A stretch of DNA of 64,000 nt from Topomyia yanbarensis (Eukaryota; Arthropoda; Insecta; Diptera; Culicidae), in contig NC_080672.1 in NCBI RefSeq assembly GCF_030247195.1, positions 70,659,771-70,723,770 of the forward strand. The letters run 5' to 3'. Position numbers and translations under genes: made by a program. Positions 11,026-22,076 of this stretch are shown in pieces. The first letter of the stretch is position 1, and the number at the start of each line of letters is the position of its first letter. A model generated the notes under the pieces. That model was not told the DNA's origin and made no database searches. It worked only from the letters and a program-made list of their open reading frames with translations.

Positions 11026-11328
11026 GGGATCATCCATAAATGACGTAGCATTATATGGGAGAGGGGAGAGTTTTGCATTTTGTGATGATGTGTGACGACG
11101 GGAGGGTAGGGGGTCATGTCAGGCTATGTAGCTTTTTCAAAGGGGAATGACTAACATCGGTTTTTATTTAAAAAAAAATCACGGGGACAGGGGGGGGGGG
11201 GGGGGAGAGTTACCGTCAAGCTACGTAATTACCAGGGAGTATTTAGAGGTTTGTGACGAAATGCTACGATGGTGGAGGGGGCTGGTAAAAATTGCTCAAA
11301 AAATGCTACGTCATTTATGGATGATCCC
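11026..11328. mobile_element. PIF/Harbinger-like MITE with TAA duplication
   Basis: GGGATCATCCATAAATGACG at 11,026 has its inverse at 11,309-11,328. Both ends are flanked by TAA (11,023-11,025 and 11,329-11,331). The TIR continues through GTAGCAT. A 3-bp TWA target duplication is the PIF/Harbinger signature. It is 303 bp and noncoding, with G-rich interior and a 16-G run at about 11,189-11,204. The 99-codon frame across it is not a gene. Confidence 0.75.
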
Positions 11329-11331
11329 TAA

Positions 11332-11978
11332 TAAACTATGCTTTACAGGTCGCATCGCTTGCTTGGAGCGAATCCTAGACCTTATTTCCTTCCAAACTAC
11401 CAACTCCGCGACATCTATGGAAGAGTCTGATGAACCTTCGGTATAAGATTCCTCATTTTATTCAAACGATCGCCGGGTAAAATCAGCACCGACACGATAG
11501 AAACCACGAATAAATTCGTCGCGTGATTGAATATTATTAAAAAATATAAGCAGTGCTTCTTATAGCCGGCTATCCGGAGTTCAAGTTGCTTATTTTGCTA
11601 ATCGTATTAATACAACAAATGATAAATTTCCCAAATTCTCGGCAGCCGGCTGCCCAGAGCAATTATTACATGATAACGCTATTGGCACACTCACTAACAA
11701 CTCTCCCCTTCCCGTGATACATGTGGAGATGCAGAGGATTCCTCGGTCTCTAGTAGCAACATGTATCGAACTAACATTCCTTCCTTTCCCAGAAGATCTG
11801 CATTCGGACGTAGCCGGCGTTGGTATTGATCAGCATGCAGGGATCGGAATAGATTGTACAATGTGGCTCATCATGTTATTCCCAAGCATGTTGTTCCAAT
11901 CAACATTTTGCAACCTAATTTGGTTCTGGTCAATAACGGAGTAGCAACTACGGGCGATCTCTTATGCTTATGCTTATG
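11332..11978. other. Noncoding stretch, AGCCGGCT motifs
   Basis: Two more palindromic cores, ATAGCCGGCTAT at about 11,561 and GCAGCCGGCTGC at about 11,643, plus a partial GTAGCCGGC at 11,812. A 76-codon frame (11,714-11,944) matches nothing I know. Confidence 0.3.
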
Positions 11979-12744
11979 CTAGCCCCAGCCCCATATAGTA
12001 GAGTAAACCATGTTCAATGCTAAAAAAATAGCTGAAAAATCTCACTTATAGGAAGATTAATCACGAAAATCATAGCAGCAAATGACAGACCTTGCAATTT
12101 TTGATAAGCAGCCGAAGAAATTATTGGCCAGCCATTTCCACTAATCACCATTTAAAATACTTTATTTCTCAAATATATCAGAATAATTCCAAAAATACAC
12201 GAGGAGATAAGCCGTTGTTGTAATATTGAAAGTTTTCCATTTTGATAATTCAAACCATTTTACGGAACATATAGAATTTGTCAGAATGATATTCAAAAGT
12301 TATAGTAATGAATTGGCTTTAAAGGGGTCATCCATAAACAACACCTTCAGCAAAGTTGTTGGCAAAAGCTTGCTCTACAACTTTGCCGACGACACAATTT
12401 TAATATATGCACTTGCAAGAAAGTTGGTATATTAATTCACTTTTAGGGAGATTAATCATCAAAATAACAATTTGTAATATTCACAAATTCTTTCGAAGAC
12501 ATTATTGACCCAAATCTAACGATTTAGGCGTAATTAATAGATCGCATGATTTCGGCGAAAAAAAACCACTGTGGTACATGGTGATCGTTGATTGATCCGC
12601 CAGTTGAAAGAGCAAGCGCCATTTTGTTGTGCGCGCTGACGTCGAATCTTGTCACAGATGGCGTATATGTATTGAAGAAACCTTAATTCAGACAATCTTG
12701 ATGTAACGGAAATTGACGATAAGGGATAATAGTATTAATATCTG
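11979..12744. repeat. Degenerate copies of a W-internal module
   Basis: 12,040-12,200 and 12,435-12,560 resemble W1 7,440-7,600, sharing GGGGATTAATCA-like, CGAAGA-ATTATTGACC and TTTAGGCGTAAT phrases. An ACAACTTTGCCGACGA motif lies between them at 12,377-12,392. These are old relatives of W internal sequence without W ends. 12,560-12,740 is unique and noncoding. Confidence 0.4.
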
Positions 12745-13094
12745 CACGGAAAAAAAATTGTTCCCAAAATCGTGAATAAGCCATGAATTCTGGAACAATC
12801 ACGTTTTTACGCTACGAAAACAGTACCATGACCAAAAATATTGGCTTTTATAATTATGTTCAATTTACTTTTAGTAACGTCCGCATAACGCTTTCATTTT
12901 TGGAAATATTTGTTTTTGTTTTGTGAATTTCAGTCATGCTTTCCGCCAAGAACTAGTTCACAACTTTAGGTTGGCTCATGATTTTTGTTCATAGTTATAG
13001 GAACAATAGTTCACAAAATCTAAATATTCTAGCTATTTTTACGTGAATTATTTCACGAAATTCGGAATTTTATTCATGAATCCATTCAATCCTC

Positions 13095-13600
13095 GTAAAC
13101 TAATTCATGATCCCTAATATATCAGTCACGATGCAACATCCATGCTCGTGAAATGGTTCAAAAAATCATCAAATATTATTCATGCATTCGTGAACTGGTT
13201 CATGATTTCTAATACATTAGTTAGGATCCAATATATGTGCTCGTAAAATAGTTCACGACATCATGAAATAATATTCATATATTCGTGAACCGGTACCTAT
13301 TATAATAGTCACAGCTTATCATTCGTTTTCGTGAAAAAGTTCACGAAATCATTAAATATCATTGATGTATTCGTGAACTGGCTCATGATTCCGAACATAT
13401 TAGTCACGATCCAATATCCGTACTCGTGAAATAGTTCACGAAATCATGCAATATTATTCATATATTCGTGAACTGGTTCATGATACCTAGTATAATAGTC
13501 ACAACTTATCATTCGTTTTCGTGAAAAAGTTCACGAAATCATAAAATATTGGTCATATATTCGTGAACTGGTTCATGATACCTAGTACATGATTTACAAT
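13095..13600 (+). repeat. Left tandem array, 95-bp units
   Basis: ATTCGTGAAC starts at 13,186, 13,281, 13,369, 13,464 and 13,559, giving spacings of 95, 88, 95 and 95. Units alternate two variants, one with CGATCCAATAT and the other with CTTATCATTCGTTTTCG, implying amplification as a pair of about 183-190 bp. Confidence 0.75.
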
Positions 13601-14094
13601 ATATCTAGTATATATTTACGCGCATTTGATATTTAGAAGATATCCCTAATCATTTACAATTTCATGCAACATGGAAATGAAATTTTTACATAAACTCATT
13701 CACAAAATTTGGAGTATTATTCGTAGAATCATTTTTGTTCCATGCACTTTTTTATGAAATATCCAGCTGCTAGCGCCAGTAATAGGTACGAGCAGTAGAT
13801 ATAAAATAAAACTATTAGAACCTCGAACAACATAATTCATTTTTATAAGGTTCATTGTGATGTTCGGACAGAAAACGAAAACTGCACTGAGAACCCTAAA
13901 TATTGTGCGTGATATAGTTCACATAACCAGATTTCGCGAATGAGTCTTATTTTAATGATCCAGTTCATATTGTCACGTTATTCCGAATAAAAAAACCGTT
14001 AGTAACCAAAAAATAATAGATCACGAAAAGGCGTAGAGAATTTACGAATATCATGATAAAACTGCTGATATCATGAACATTAGTTACAGTTAGT

Positions 14095-14480
14095 TACTCT
14101 TTGAAAGTAAGCTCTAAAATAAAATATCGTGATAACATGAACATAAATTACGAAAATCGTGAGTAAGATCCTGAAATCATGAACACAAATCACACAACTA
14201 GTGACAAAAATATTTAAAATCGTGACTAAGATCCTGAATCATGAACATGAACTGCTCTATTCATGACTAAAATATCACGATAACATGAACAGAAGTTACA
14301 AAAATTGCGACTAAGCTACTGAAATAATGAACATAAATCAATCTACTTATGACTAAAATATCACGATAACGTGAATGGAAATTACGAACAACGCGACTAA
14401 GATCTTGAAATCATGAGCTTTAATCCCGCTAACGTCATGAGAATTCACAAGCATCGCGAATAAGCTCTTGAAATCATGAA
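14095..14480 (+). repeat. Right tandem array, about 86-bp units
   Basis: AATATCACGATAAC recurs at 14,271 and 14,357, and a variant AATATCGTGATAAC lies at 14,123 with one shortened unit between. The units also share CTAAGAT-CTGAAATCATGA. The array is more degenerate than the left array. Confidence 0.6.
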
Positions 14481-14760
14481 CAACGTTTGACTGTCGACAA
14501 TGTATTCCCAAATCTTGAACAAGAATCACAACAAAAACTACACATGTCCAGGGAACGACAACAGTAACCCAACCAAACATTCTAATGTAACGCCATGTAT
14601 ATATTCGGGCGAACTGGTTTTTAGAAAACATCAATAGTTTCATGAATTCGAGGTTTATTATTCATAATTCTAGGAACTTGGTCATGGTTTTCGTAAATCG
14701 TTCAGTTCACGAAATCGTGACCATTTGTTCATGAATTTATGAACGGATTTTTTCCGTGTG

Positions 14761-17700
14761 CTGATGAAGTGTATTACGGTGCTAAGAAATCTCCTGTCAT
14801 TTTTTAAAGATTAGAGGACTATTCAAGAAATCACGAAAACATTTTTATTAGAGCGAAATACAAACACCTTCTGGCTGCCCGGAGCCGCCAGTGGTACCAA
14901 ATATTTTGGGCCAAGCTGCAGTGCAGTAAAATTAATCTATTGTCACAATATTTCCATTCCTTGTGAAGGCAATCATTTCGTCGTAAAATGTAATTGTTCG
15001 GCATTATAATGGACTGCATAATAGCCTTCATTATCTCTCATTGAAGAAAGGAAACGTGTCGATTTTACATCTGTCCAAGCTTAAAATATAGACGTCGTGG
15101 AGGTCTCAACGTTCTGCAGAAATCAGTGTCCTTGAGAAACGTCTTTTTGCTGCTCTCGGTTCTTCCTTGGACATCTGATGGAAAATGATCTTCGAGCACT
15201 AGTGAAATGGACATTTTTGTTTTGAAATCTCTTCATCAATTGACCATTCTCAAGCCCTCCTGCGACCCGCACAATGGCCTTATTTACAATAATGGATGAA
15301 TGTTTTCAAGAAAATAAAGAGAGCAATTGTACTGTTTTCTGATAGGGATAGGTTCTGAATGGATGCGTGGAGCGCAGGCGAAGTTGCAGCACCTGGAGCG
15401 GTCCAGTGTTTAAAGGACACATCTTTCAAAAGTACTGTGCCAATTGAGTTTACAATAATGTTTTGAAAGTTTATGAGTTTTGTTATTTATTTTGATGAGG
15501 ATATGGATTATTCGAGTAAAAGAAAATTGACCAGTGCAGCGAATGCAGTTTTTGCTAATTTATTTAATTTGCATCTTACATTTATACCGGAATGTGGCCG
15601 TGAAAGGTAGACGGATAAATCTAGACAGAGTGAAGCGTAGCGTACCGTAAGATTTTCGCACCATTTCCTACGATCCGCACATCACCCGCAACCAGAAAAG
15701 GGCGCTGCCTCTCTCAAACGCCCTGCACGGCTTAGGCGCAACACTTTGTGAGCCCAGCCAACCATCCATCTCGGAGCTATTAAGTGACAGTAGCACATAA
15801 AAGGGAAAGCGTCAGTTTCAGAACAGGTGTCCCCATTCCCTCGGTGAGGCGAATGATGCCAGCCACAACCACTAGAGTGCGACATCGGTAGAATGAAATT
15901 TGTCGCCTCTCGTGAATGCCAATTAGTGGCACATTTTTGCCCCGTGGCTGCACAAGTGCATTCAACCAACCGATACCGGGAGATTTTTTTCCAGTTGAGA
16001 TACCACGGTATGATATGTTTTATCTCGTGTTAACCCTCTGATATGTTTTACTTTGCAACATTAGATTACATTTTAACAGTTGCAACATATACTTTTAAAA
16101 CTCTGATTTCACATGAAAAATTCTTGGACAAAAGTTGACGATGGTTGTGTGCAAGCGGCTTTCTGATTTTCATTTCGAATTTTTTTCAATTGTTTCAAAC
16201 TTATTCAATCACACAATAGTCAAAATACGGTTTGTATAATTCATATTGCTATTTGCAAAATTTTTCTTATTTATTAGAAAATATTTAAAAACATTCGCAC
16301 CAATCAGACATATATTCCAGGGAACAGGAAAAACACACAAACCGTTTTAATGACCTGCTGAAAGCGACTACATTGACAGCTAAGGTGGTTTTTCCATCGC
16401 ACGAATCACGCCGTTGCATAAAACAGCACACTGGCGGTTGGTGTGTAATGCAGTGCTAAATACCTCCAGATAAAAGGTGCACCACTTACGAAAGCCCCGC
16501 ATATCAGTCAGCGTGCAGAGGAGAAACAGAAACCCCGGCCAGAATAATCAGCGCCCGGTGGAGGAGGACGGCCTGCCCTGCCACTCGACTGTATTAAGAC
16601 TAGAAACTGGCTGGCAGCAGCGAGCAAGGCTTCCTGGTCCGTGTGGCAGGCAGTCCCGTACCCGTGACGATGATGTCGATTAAAAAAGAGCCAACATACA
16701 ACATTAAAAACATAAAAGCAGAAGGTGTGTAATTATAATGAGCGCTATAAACAGCGCATAATTGTATAATTTCTCTTTTAACTTCACAGCACTGGAAAAT
16801 GGCGCTTCTCGAGTGGGCTTCTAGGTTTCTAATTACGGCGCTCCCATCTGTGTTCTATGGAGCAAATCCCGAGTGTGACGAGTGAGGGGGAAGAAATCGT
16901 TCTAATGTACCTGCCAACCAGCCGACATCGGAACTTTCAATTACTAATGACATTCAACCGAAAAAAAATCCACTTTTCACAGATTTTACCGTAACCAACC
17001 GTCCCGTTCAGGTTTTTTTTTATTTCGTCGGCGTGGCGGCGGGGGGACCCCGTGCTGAGTCCGAATAAGCAAAAATTCAGAAAACCGAAAACGATCTTCC
17101 AACCTGCTACCAAAACATCAAGAAGCTTGCTTCTTTTATTTTTCGACGGGAATCCATTTTATTGGTGCCTCCGAGAAATTAAAAAAATAAAACGATAAAA
17201 CACTCTTCCCGGAATGTGAGATGAATAAAGGCATTTCAGTAGCAATTTAAATCGCAACATGATGTCTTTCTGATGGAAGACTCTGGAAGCATGGCAGCGG
17301 GTGAAATGTGGGCGAATTGGTGTACCAAATGGATGCAGTAAGCATGCATATACAGTGCATCGAGCGTGAACCAATTCGTTGCTTTCAGTATGTGGTGTAC
17401 AGGAATCAAGGACCTTATTACCATGCCCCTAAATGATATACGCTGGTTCTATTACCGTTCCGAATCCAACGCTCAGAAATGAAGCTGAATTTGATCATAA
17501 TATTGAAAATGGTCTACCGAATAATTCCCCGCGCCGCGTGAGATATTGCATTCTTTTTGTGCCCGAGCTGCACTTCACGGATATTAGCTTTGATTTAGTG
17601 GAATGCCAAAATAAACCACTGTGTTTGGGGTAGTCCGTAATGAGACCGGCTCGATTCCTGTACTAATTGCCGATGATTGGTTTGTCGCGGTTCGTTATTC

Positions 17701-17872
17701 GGGATTACATTTTGGTTTTATAACACACGGATTTGGTCGCGGAAGGCCTTTTCTGAATATTCAACAACTTGCTGTTTCACCTTCGAAGGAAAGGTTCGAA
17801 CGAAGCATTTCATAGTGTTCTATTATCATTTTAGTAGGTATAATCAGTGATCATGCAAGTTATGCTAAATAG
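14761..17872. other. 3.1 kb unique-looking DNA, no recognised gene
   Basis: Base composition becomes more balanced from about 15,550 to 17,600 and no repeat shared with the rest of the window is seen. Open frames such as 15,682-15,969 (minus, 95 codons) and 16,477-16,683 show no family motif. A small stem GCGCT-ATAAAC-AGCGC lies at about 16,742-16,757. The stretch could be intronic or intergenic DNA of a nearby gene. Nothing proves either. Confidence 0.4.
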
Positions 17873-17880
17873 CTTACAAG

Positions 17881-18187
17881 CAGGGCCGGCGGAAAGCGTG
17901 GGTAGTATGGGTAGTACTACCCACTCGAAAATAACCGAGTGGGTAATCACCCACTCGAAATTTTGAACCATTTCAAACAATTTAGATGTGCAACGCAACG
18001 CATGTATCTCGCACTACACACATTTGAAACCATCGATGTATCACAATTCCATTTGCATAAACGAACGTGACTTAATGTGAATGTAATTTAAGCGTGTGCA
18101 TTGCGAAAAGGGAAAAAAATCATTACTAATGGACCCCTCACCCTACGCTTTCTACCCACTCAGGCGTAAAGTGTTTCGTCGCCCCTG
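17881..18187. mobile_element. hAT-like MITE with perfect 8-bp TSD
   Basis: The element begins CAGGGCCGGCGG and ends CGTCGCCCCTG, the CAGGG/CCCTG termini typical of hAT. It is flanked by CTTACAAG at 17,873-17,880 and 18,188-18,195. It is 307 bp and noncoding. The interior has the repeated phrase TACCCACTCG. Confidence 0.8.
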
Positions 18188-18195
18188 CTTACAAG

Positions 18196-18340
18196 CAGGG
18201 CCGGTGTACAACTTAGCTCTAGTGGGTAGTAAGATAAGCATAGGGTAGTATTTTCGCAATTTACACGTATGCATTACAAACATATAAAATAACTCGCAGT
18301 GCGTTTGTTCGAATGAAATGTGTTAGATCTACACTGAGAA
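18196..18340. mobile_element. Second, truncated hAT-like end adjacent to the first
   Basis: Immediately after the 3' target duplication a new CAGGGCCGGTGTACAAC begins, with GTGGGTAGTA also shared. It is cut off where the gag remnant starts. It is either an older relative into whose edge the first copy inserted, or a tandem partner. Confidence 0.55.
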
Positions 18341-18344
18341 GATT

Positions 18345-18990
18345 CAATTTTTGTTTTGCTCTGGTTCGATTGTTCCAGGAGGGATTTCTATCCGTAGCGA
18401 CGTAAGTTCAGACATTGCGTGTGTAAGTGATAGTAAAAATTGCTGGATAATAACTAATACAATACAACCGTTGGGTTACTTCTGGACCAAAGATAAGCCA
18501 TTCAACATAATCGACATATCACGTGATTCAACTAAACAATACTTGGCCGTGACCGATATTGCCATGGTCCGACCACACAAATGTAGGTTTTCTGTGAGCG
18601 ACCTCGAACAGATAAATATGATTTCTCGCAACAAGCTTTTTACGAAGAAGTATCTTGTCTACGTACCCGCTCGGGAAGTCGAGATTGATGGTGCAGTCAC
18701 CAACAAGGTCCTTTATTGCGAAGAATCGCAGAAGTATGGGGTTGATTTCTTCCAGAATTTTTTGCTTCACTCAGTGAAAATGCTGGATTGCAAGCAATTG
18801 CGTTCAGCAAAAATCAAGAAGTATAAGAAAACAGTTTATTATCCATCAACCTCAATTTTCGACTTTTCGCCGGATCTGCTCCTACAAACTTTGTTCTTTT
18901 GATGGGGGTTCATCTACCTGTTCGCCTTTTTTGGCGTGAACTGCCATCGTTGCAAACACTTGATCATACAGCCATCCATTGTAGAAAGAA
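18345..18990 (+). pseudogene. Jockey-type non-LTR ORF1 (gag) remnant
   Basis: The frame 18,351-18,902 (183 codons) includes PFNIIDISRDSTKQYLAV, YLVYVPAREVEIDGAVT and LDCKQLRSA. These are in the order I know from mosquito Jockey-type ORF1 proteins before the zinc knuckles. After the stop at 18,900 another frame continues with MGVHLPVRLFWR and LDHTAIHCRKK, the expected linker and first knuckle, so a frameshift has broken the gene. No zinc-knuckle cysteines survive intact. A diverged copy lies on the minus strand at 51,440-52,890. The protein would bind element RNA. Not functional here, and the exact clade is undetermined. Confidence 0.7.
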
Positions 18991-19011
18991 AAGGACAGTA
19001 CGCATGAACAC

Positions 19012-19740
19012 TAGAGTGACAAGAAAAAAATTACCTCTATCGGACCATCCATGAGTCGATTACTAGTCCCACCAATAGTACTTGCACCAAATTTGAAGCA
19101 AATTGGACAAGTCTAACTACCGGACCAACATGGCTGAAGTTTGTGTGGAATTTTTTAACAATTCACATGGAAAAAAACCACTAGCTCGCATTTTCACCGC
19201 TAGGTGGCACTGTGTGCATTGTATTATCACTGTAAGTGAAAACAAGAGAGATAATTTAATTGTCTACAACTTTGCGAAGACTACTTTGATAAAGCAAGTT
19301 ATTAAACTTTTGGCGAAGTAATGTCTGAGTCAGTTTTGCATGGGGCTTTACAGTGTATGGTTGTGTATCAGTCCTCGATTCTCACCAATTAAACATTTTT
19401 GTGAAATAATGGTTAGGTTTAGCTCAATAGCATATTCGGAAAAATTATAGTAAATAATACGAGTCATGTTTTGGTTACAGTCTTCGACAAAGATGTAGAC
19501 AATTAAATTATCTCTCTTGTTTTCACTTACAGCGATAATACGATGCATACATGCAGTGGGTTTTCTCCGTGTAAATTGTCGAAAAATCCCATACAAACTT
19601 CAGCCACGTTGGTCCGGTAGCTAAACTTGTCCGATTTACTTCAAATATGGTGCGTGTACTATTGGTGGGACTAGCAACTCTAGGCTCCTAGGACTAGGGC
19701 TCAGGGGTGGGACGGTTGAGTTTTCAAAAATTCATTGTTT
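19012..19740. mobile_element. Foldback element, short version
   Basis: The left arm (about 19,013-19,297) and right arm (about 19,480-19,715) are inverse copies, for example GTGAAAACAAGAGAGATAAT versus its inverse at 19,509-19,528. It starts CTAGAGTGACA-GAAAAAA and ends TTTTCTGGGCAG. It is the same family as 47,199-48,366 but lacks the inner half of the right arm. The ORFs inside are by-products. Confidence 0.65.
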
Positions 19741-20496
19741 TTCTGGGCAGTACAATGAACACACTGGGTCCGGGCCAGGAGATTCGCGATTTTAAGGGCC
19801 CTGTGATGAGGAATGGCGCATAAAATCATACTAGCGATCTGCACTGCTGGCACCATGAAAACTTCAAAAGAAAAGAGCGGCACAATTTTTATTTGATTCG
19901 AAAAATGTTTTGATGAGCATTCTTGGATTATTATACCCATCATAAGTAGAACAATCTAGGTGCTAGTTTCAGTTTTATTTAAACCGGTTTAACGTCAACT
20001 GCCAAAATATATGATGGGCTACGGCGACAGCTACTCGACCAACCAAATAATCGTTATTCCTTATTCTGAAGTAAGGGACACGCGCGGCTTGAAAATGTTC
20101 TTGTTCTAAATCATCTGAAGGGTATTCGCCAGCACAGTATTGATTGATTTTACGGCATTCTGTTAGCGAAGTTGAATGTTTACTGAAGAACAAAGTATGG
20201 TTTTTCTGGCGCCATTTACTGAATACGAACATTACACGTTAAACTATATTTCAAAAAGATTTGGTTATTCTGCGTCGTTCGGAGAAGAACTTGTGGTATA
20301 ATATTTTTGTGTGTAGAATTATGAGTAAGAAACCCAGAAAATCTTTTGATAATATGAAGCAACAAAAATCTAAATAGACAATTATGATTTTTTCCAATAT
20401 TCTGTCCCCATTTAATGTATCAAAAAGGTTTATACTACAGCGATAGACTTCCAAACTAGTAGTGTTTGCCCATCTATCAATGAAGATTGATATATG
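19741..20496. other. Unique stretch, no recognised gene
   Basis: A minus-strand frame at 19,975-20,232 (85 codons) has a protein-like texture, with acidic stretch YPSDDLEQEHFQAARVPYF, but no family I recognise. No splice-supported structure was found around it. Confidence 0.3.
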
Positions 20497-22076
20497 ACGA
20501 ATTTCGCGCCAACTCGAACAAATGTTGGCAGCACCCTCTAGCCTGTCTTTTGAAAAGGGCCAAACTTTTTTACCAATTTTTTCAAACGGCTCTAGTCTGA
20601 AAATGACAACTCCTACAAAAAAATGTCGTGGGAGTGATTTTCACAAAATTAGTCAAATTTTGGAATAAAAATATTGAAAAATTTCTTCATTGACTCCTAC
20701 ACTGGAAAAAATCGATTTTAAAAATTTAAAGTCGATTTACAAAAAAAAACATTTTTGATTTGGATGAAATTTTGGGTTAAGATAGGTAATTATGTTCTCT
20801 ACTTACCGTCAAAAATTCATGTTGGGCACTTTCAAGGAAAAAAAGTTAGTTGAAAAGAAACTTGTCCAAACTGCTAGTTGCCTGATACATGCAAAACGCT
20901 TTTAATCCACCGAACAGTGTGATGAGACATTTCTTATAACTCTTATCACTCTCTTCGGATATTATATCGTTTGAGAACATTTAGAACTTGATGCTTCGCG
21001 AAGTTTTTGATGACACATACTACATGGGATAGTGGCAAGACTCAGAGAATCGCTCAAATCAGCATAGGACAACATCAGTGCTAGAAATCTCAAACCAAAT
21101 CAATGGGAAAGCGAAAAAATGGCCCATAAAATAGACATACAAACGAATTATTGCTAATGCTCTGTTAATAAAATATCTAAATTCCTAAATGAATGCATTG
21201 TGGTGGGAAAACTGAATTTTCCTAAAGGGGTACATTGTACTGAGCCAAAAAAATCGAAATTTTTTTTGAATCTATTTGAAGTTTATACTTTACTCAAATT
21301 TCCAACGCGACTGAGAACTAAGAAATGAAATCGCAGCTCCTGATATCACGCTACCTCTGAAGTGCATGCGTGCATAGTTCAAACTTTACTTCGACATCGA
21401 CATTTTCTAAAAGTGACTTCCAGTAGTATCCTTGATTTGAATTATTATCGCCAATCCTAATGCCAAAGAACAAATAAAAACCTCTCGAAACCGAACCATT
21501 TGGGAAAATCATCATCATTCGGTTTGGTGAAAATCGAACTTACTGTCCAAGCGGCATAATTCCGAAACCGAATTTTTTGAAGTTTTAAAATTATGCAGAT
21601 TTAATTTTTCAGAAAATTGTAACAGTGTTCGTGTCTTTAGCGAATTCGTTGAGACTTTATTGTAGACATGAATATTAACCTGAGTAAATTCGTCATTAAT
21701 ATTTCTAGGACGATATAGCGTCAATATTGTTTTATCAAATGTTGTGCTGCTTAACGTTTGTAAAACTCATCGAAGATACTAAACCTCCGAAATTAGCGGA
21801 TTCAAAATGATGTTATCTTGACCTTAAATTACTGTTTTTGAACATTTATTTGACCTATTCATATAATTGGTCATACAACAAAAATCAAATGCTCATCAAA
21901 ATCGATCAGGACCTGCTAGAGTCGAATGGAAAACGCCATTTTTCATAAAATTCACTCTATATTCGAAAAGTCTTACACTCGTTATTAATTATATTACGTT
22001 TTCGTCTCAACTCGATGCGTTCCCAAAATTAAAACTTTTTTTAATCCACCTAGTGGTGCATTTGTCCAGACTACAA

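Larger units (their letters stand above)
12745..14760. mobile_element. 2.0-kb element with two tandem arrays
   Basis: The left end CACGGAAAAAAAATTGTTC and right end GAACGGATTTTTTCCGTGTG are imperfect inverses. The inside is built from TTCACGAAATCATGA-type and TTCGTGAACTGGTTCATGAT-type palindromic phrases in two arrays, left about 13,095-13,600 and right about 14,095-14,480. There is no ORF above 96 codons. Related right-end and left-end fragments lie at 28,520-28,740 and 31,113-31,265. I could not see a clear target duplication. Confidence 0.6.

Noticed and set aside
13095..13600. Regular spacing of similar units resembling a CRISPR array
   Set aside because: Units of 95 bp are similar throughout with no unique spacers, they sit inside an element with inverted ends, and the DNA is eukaryotic.
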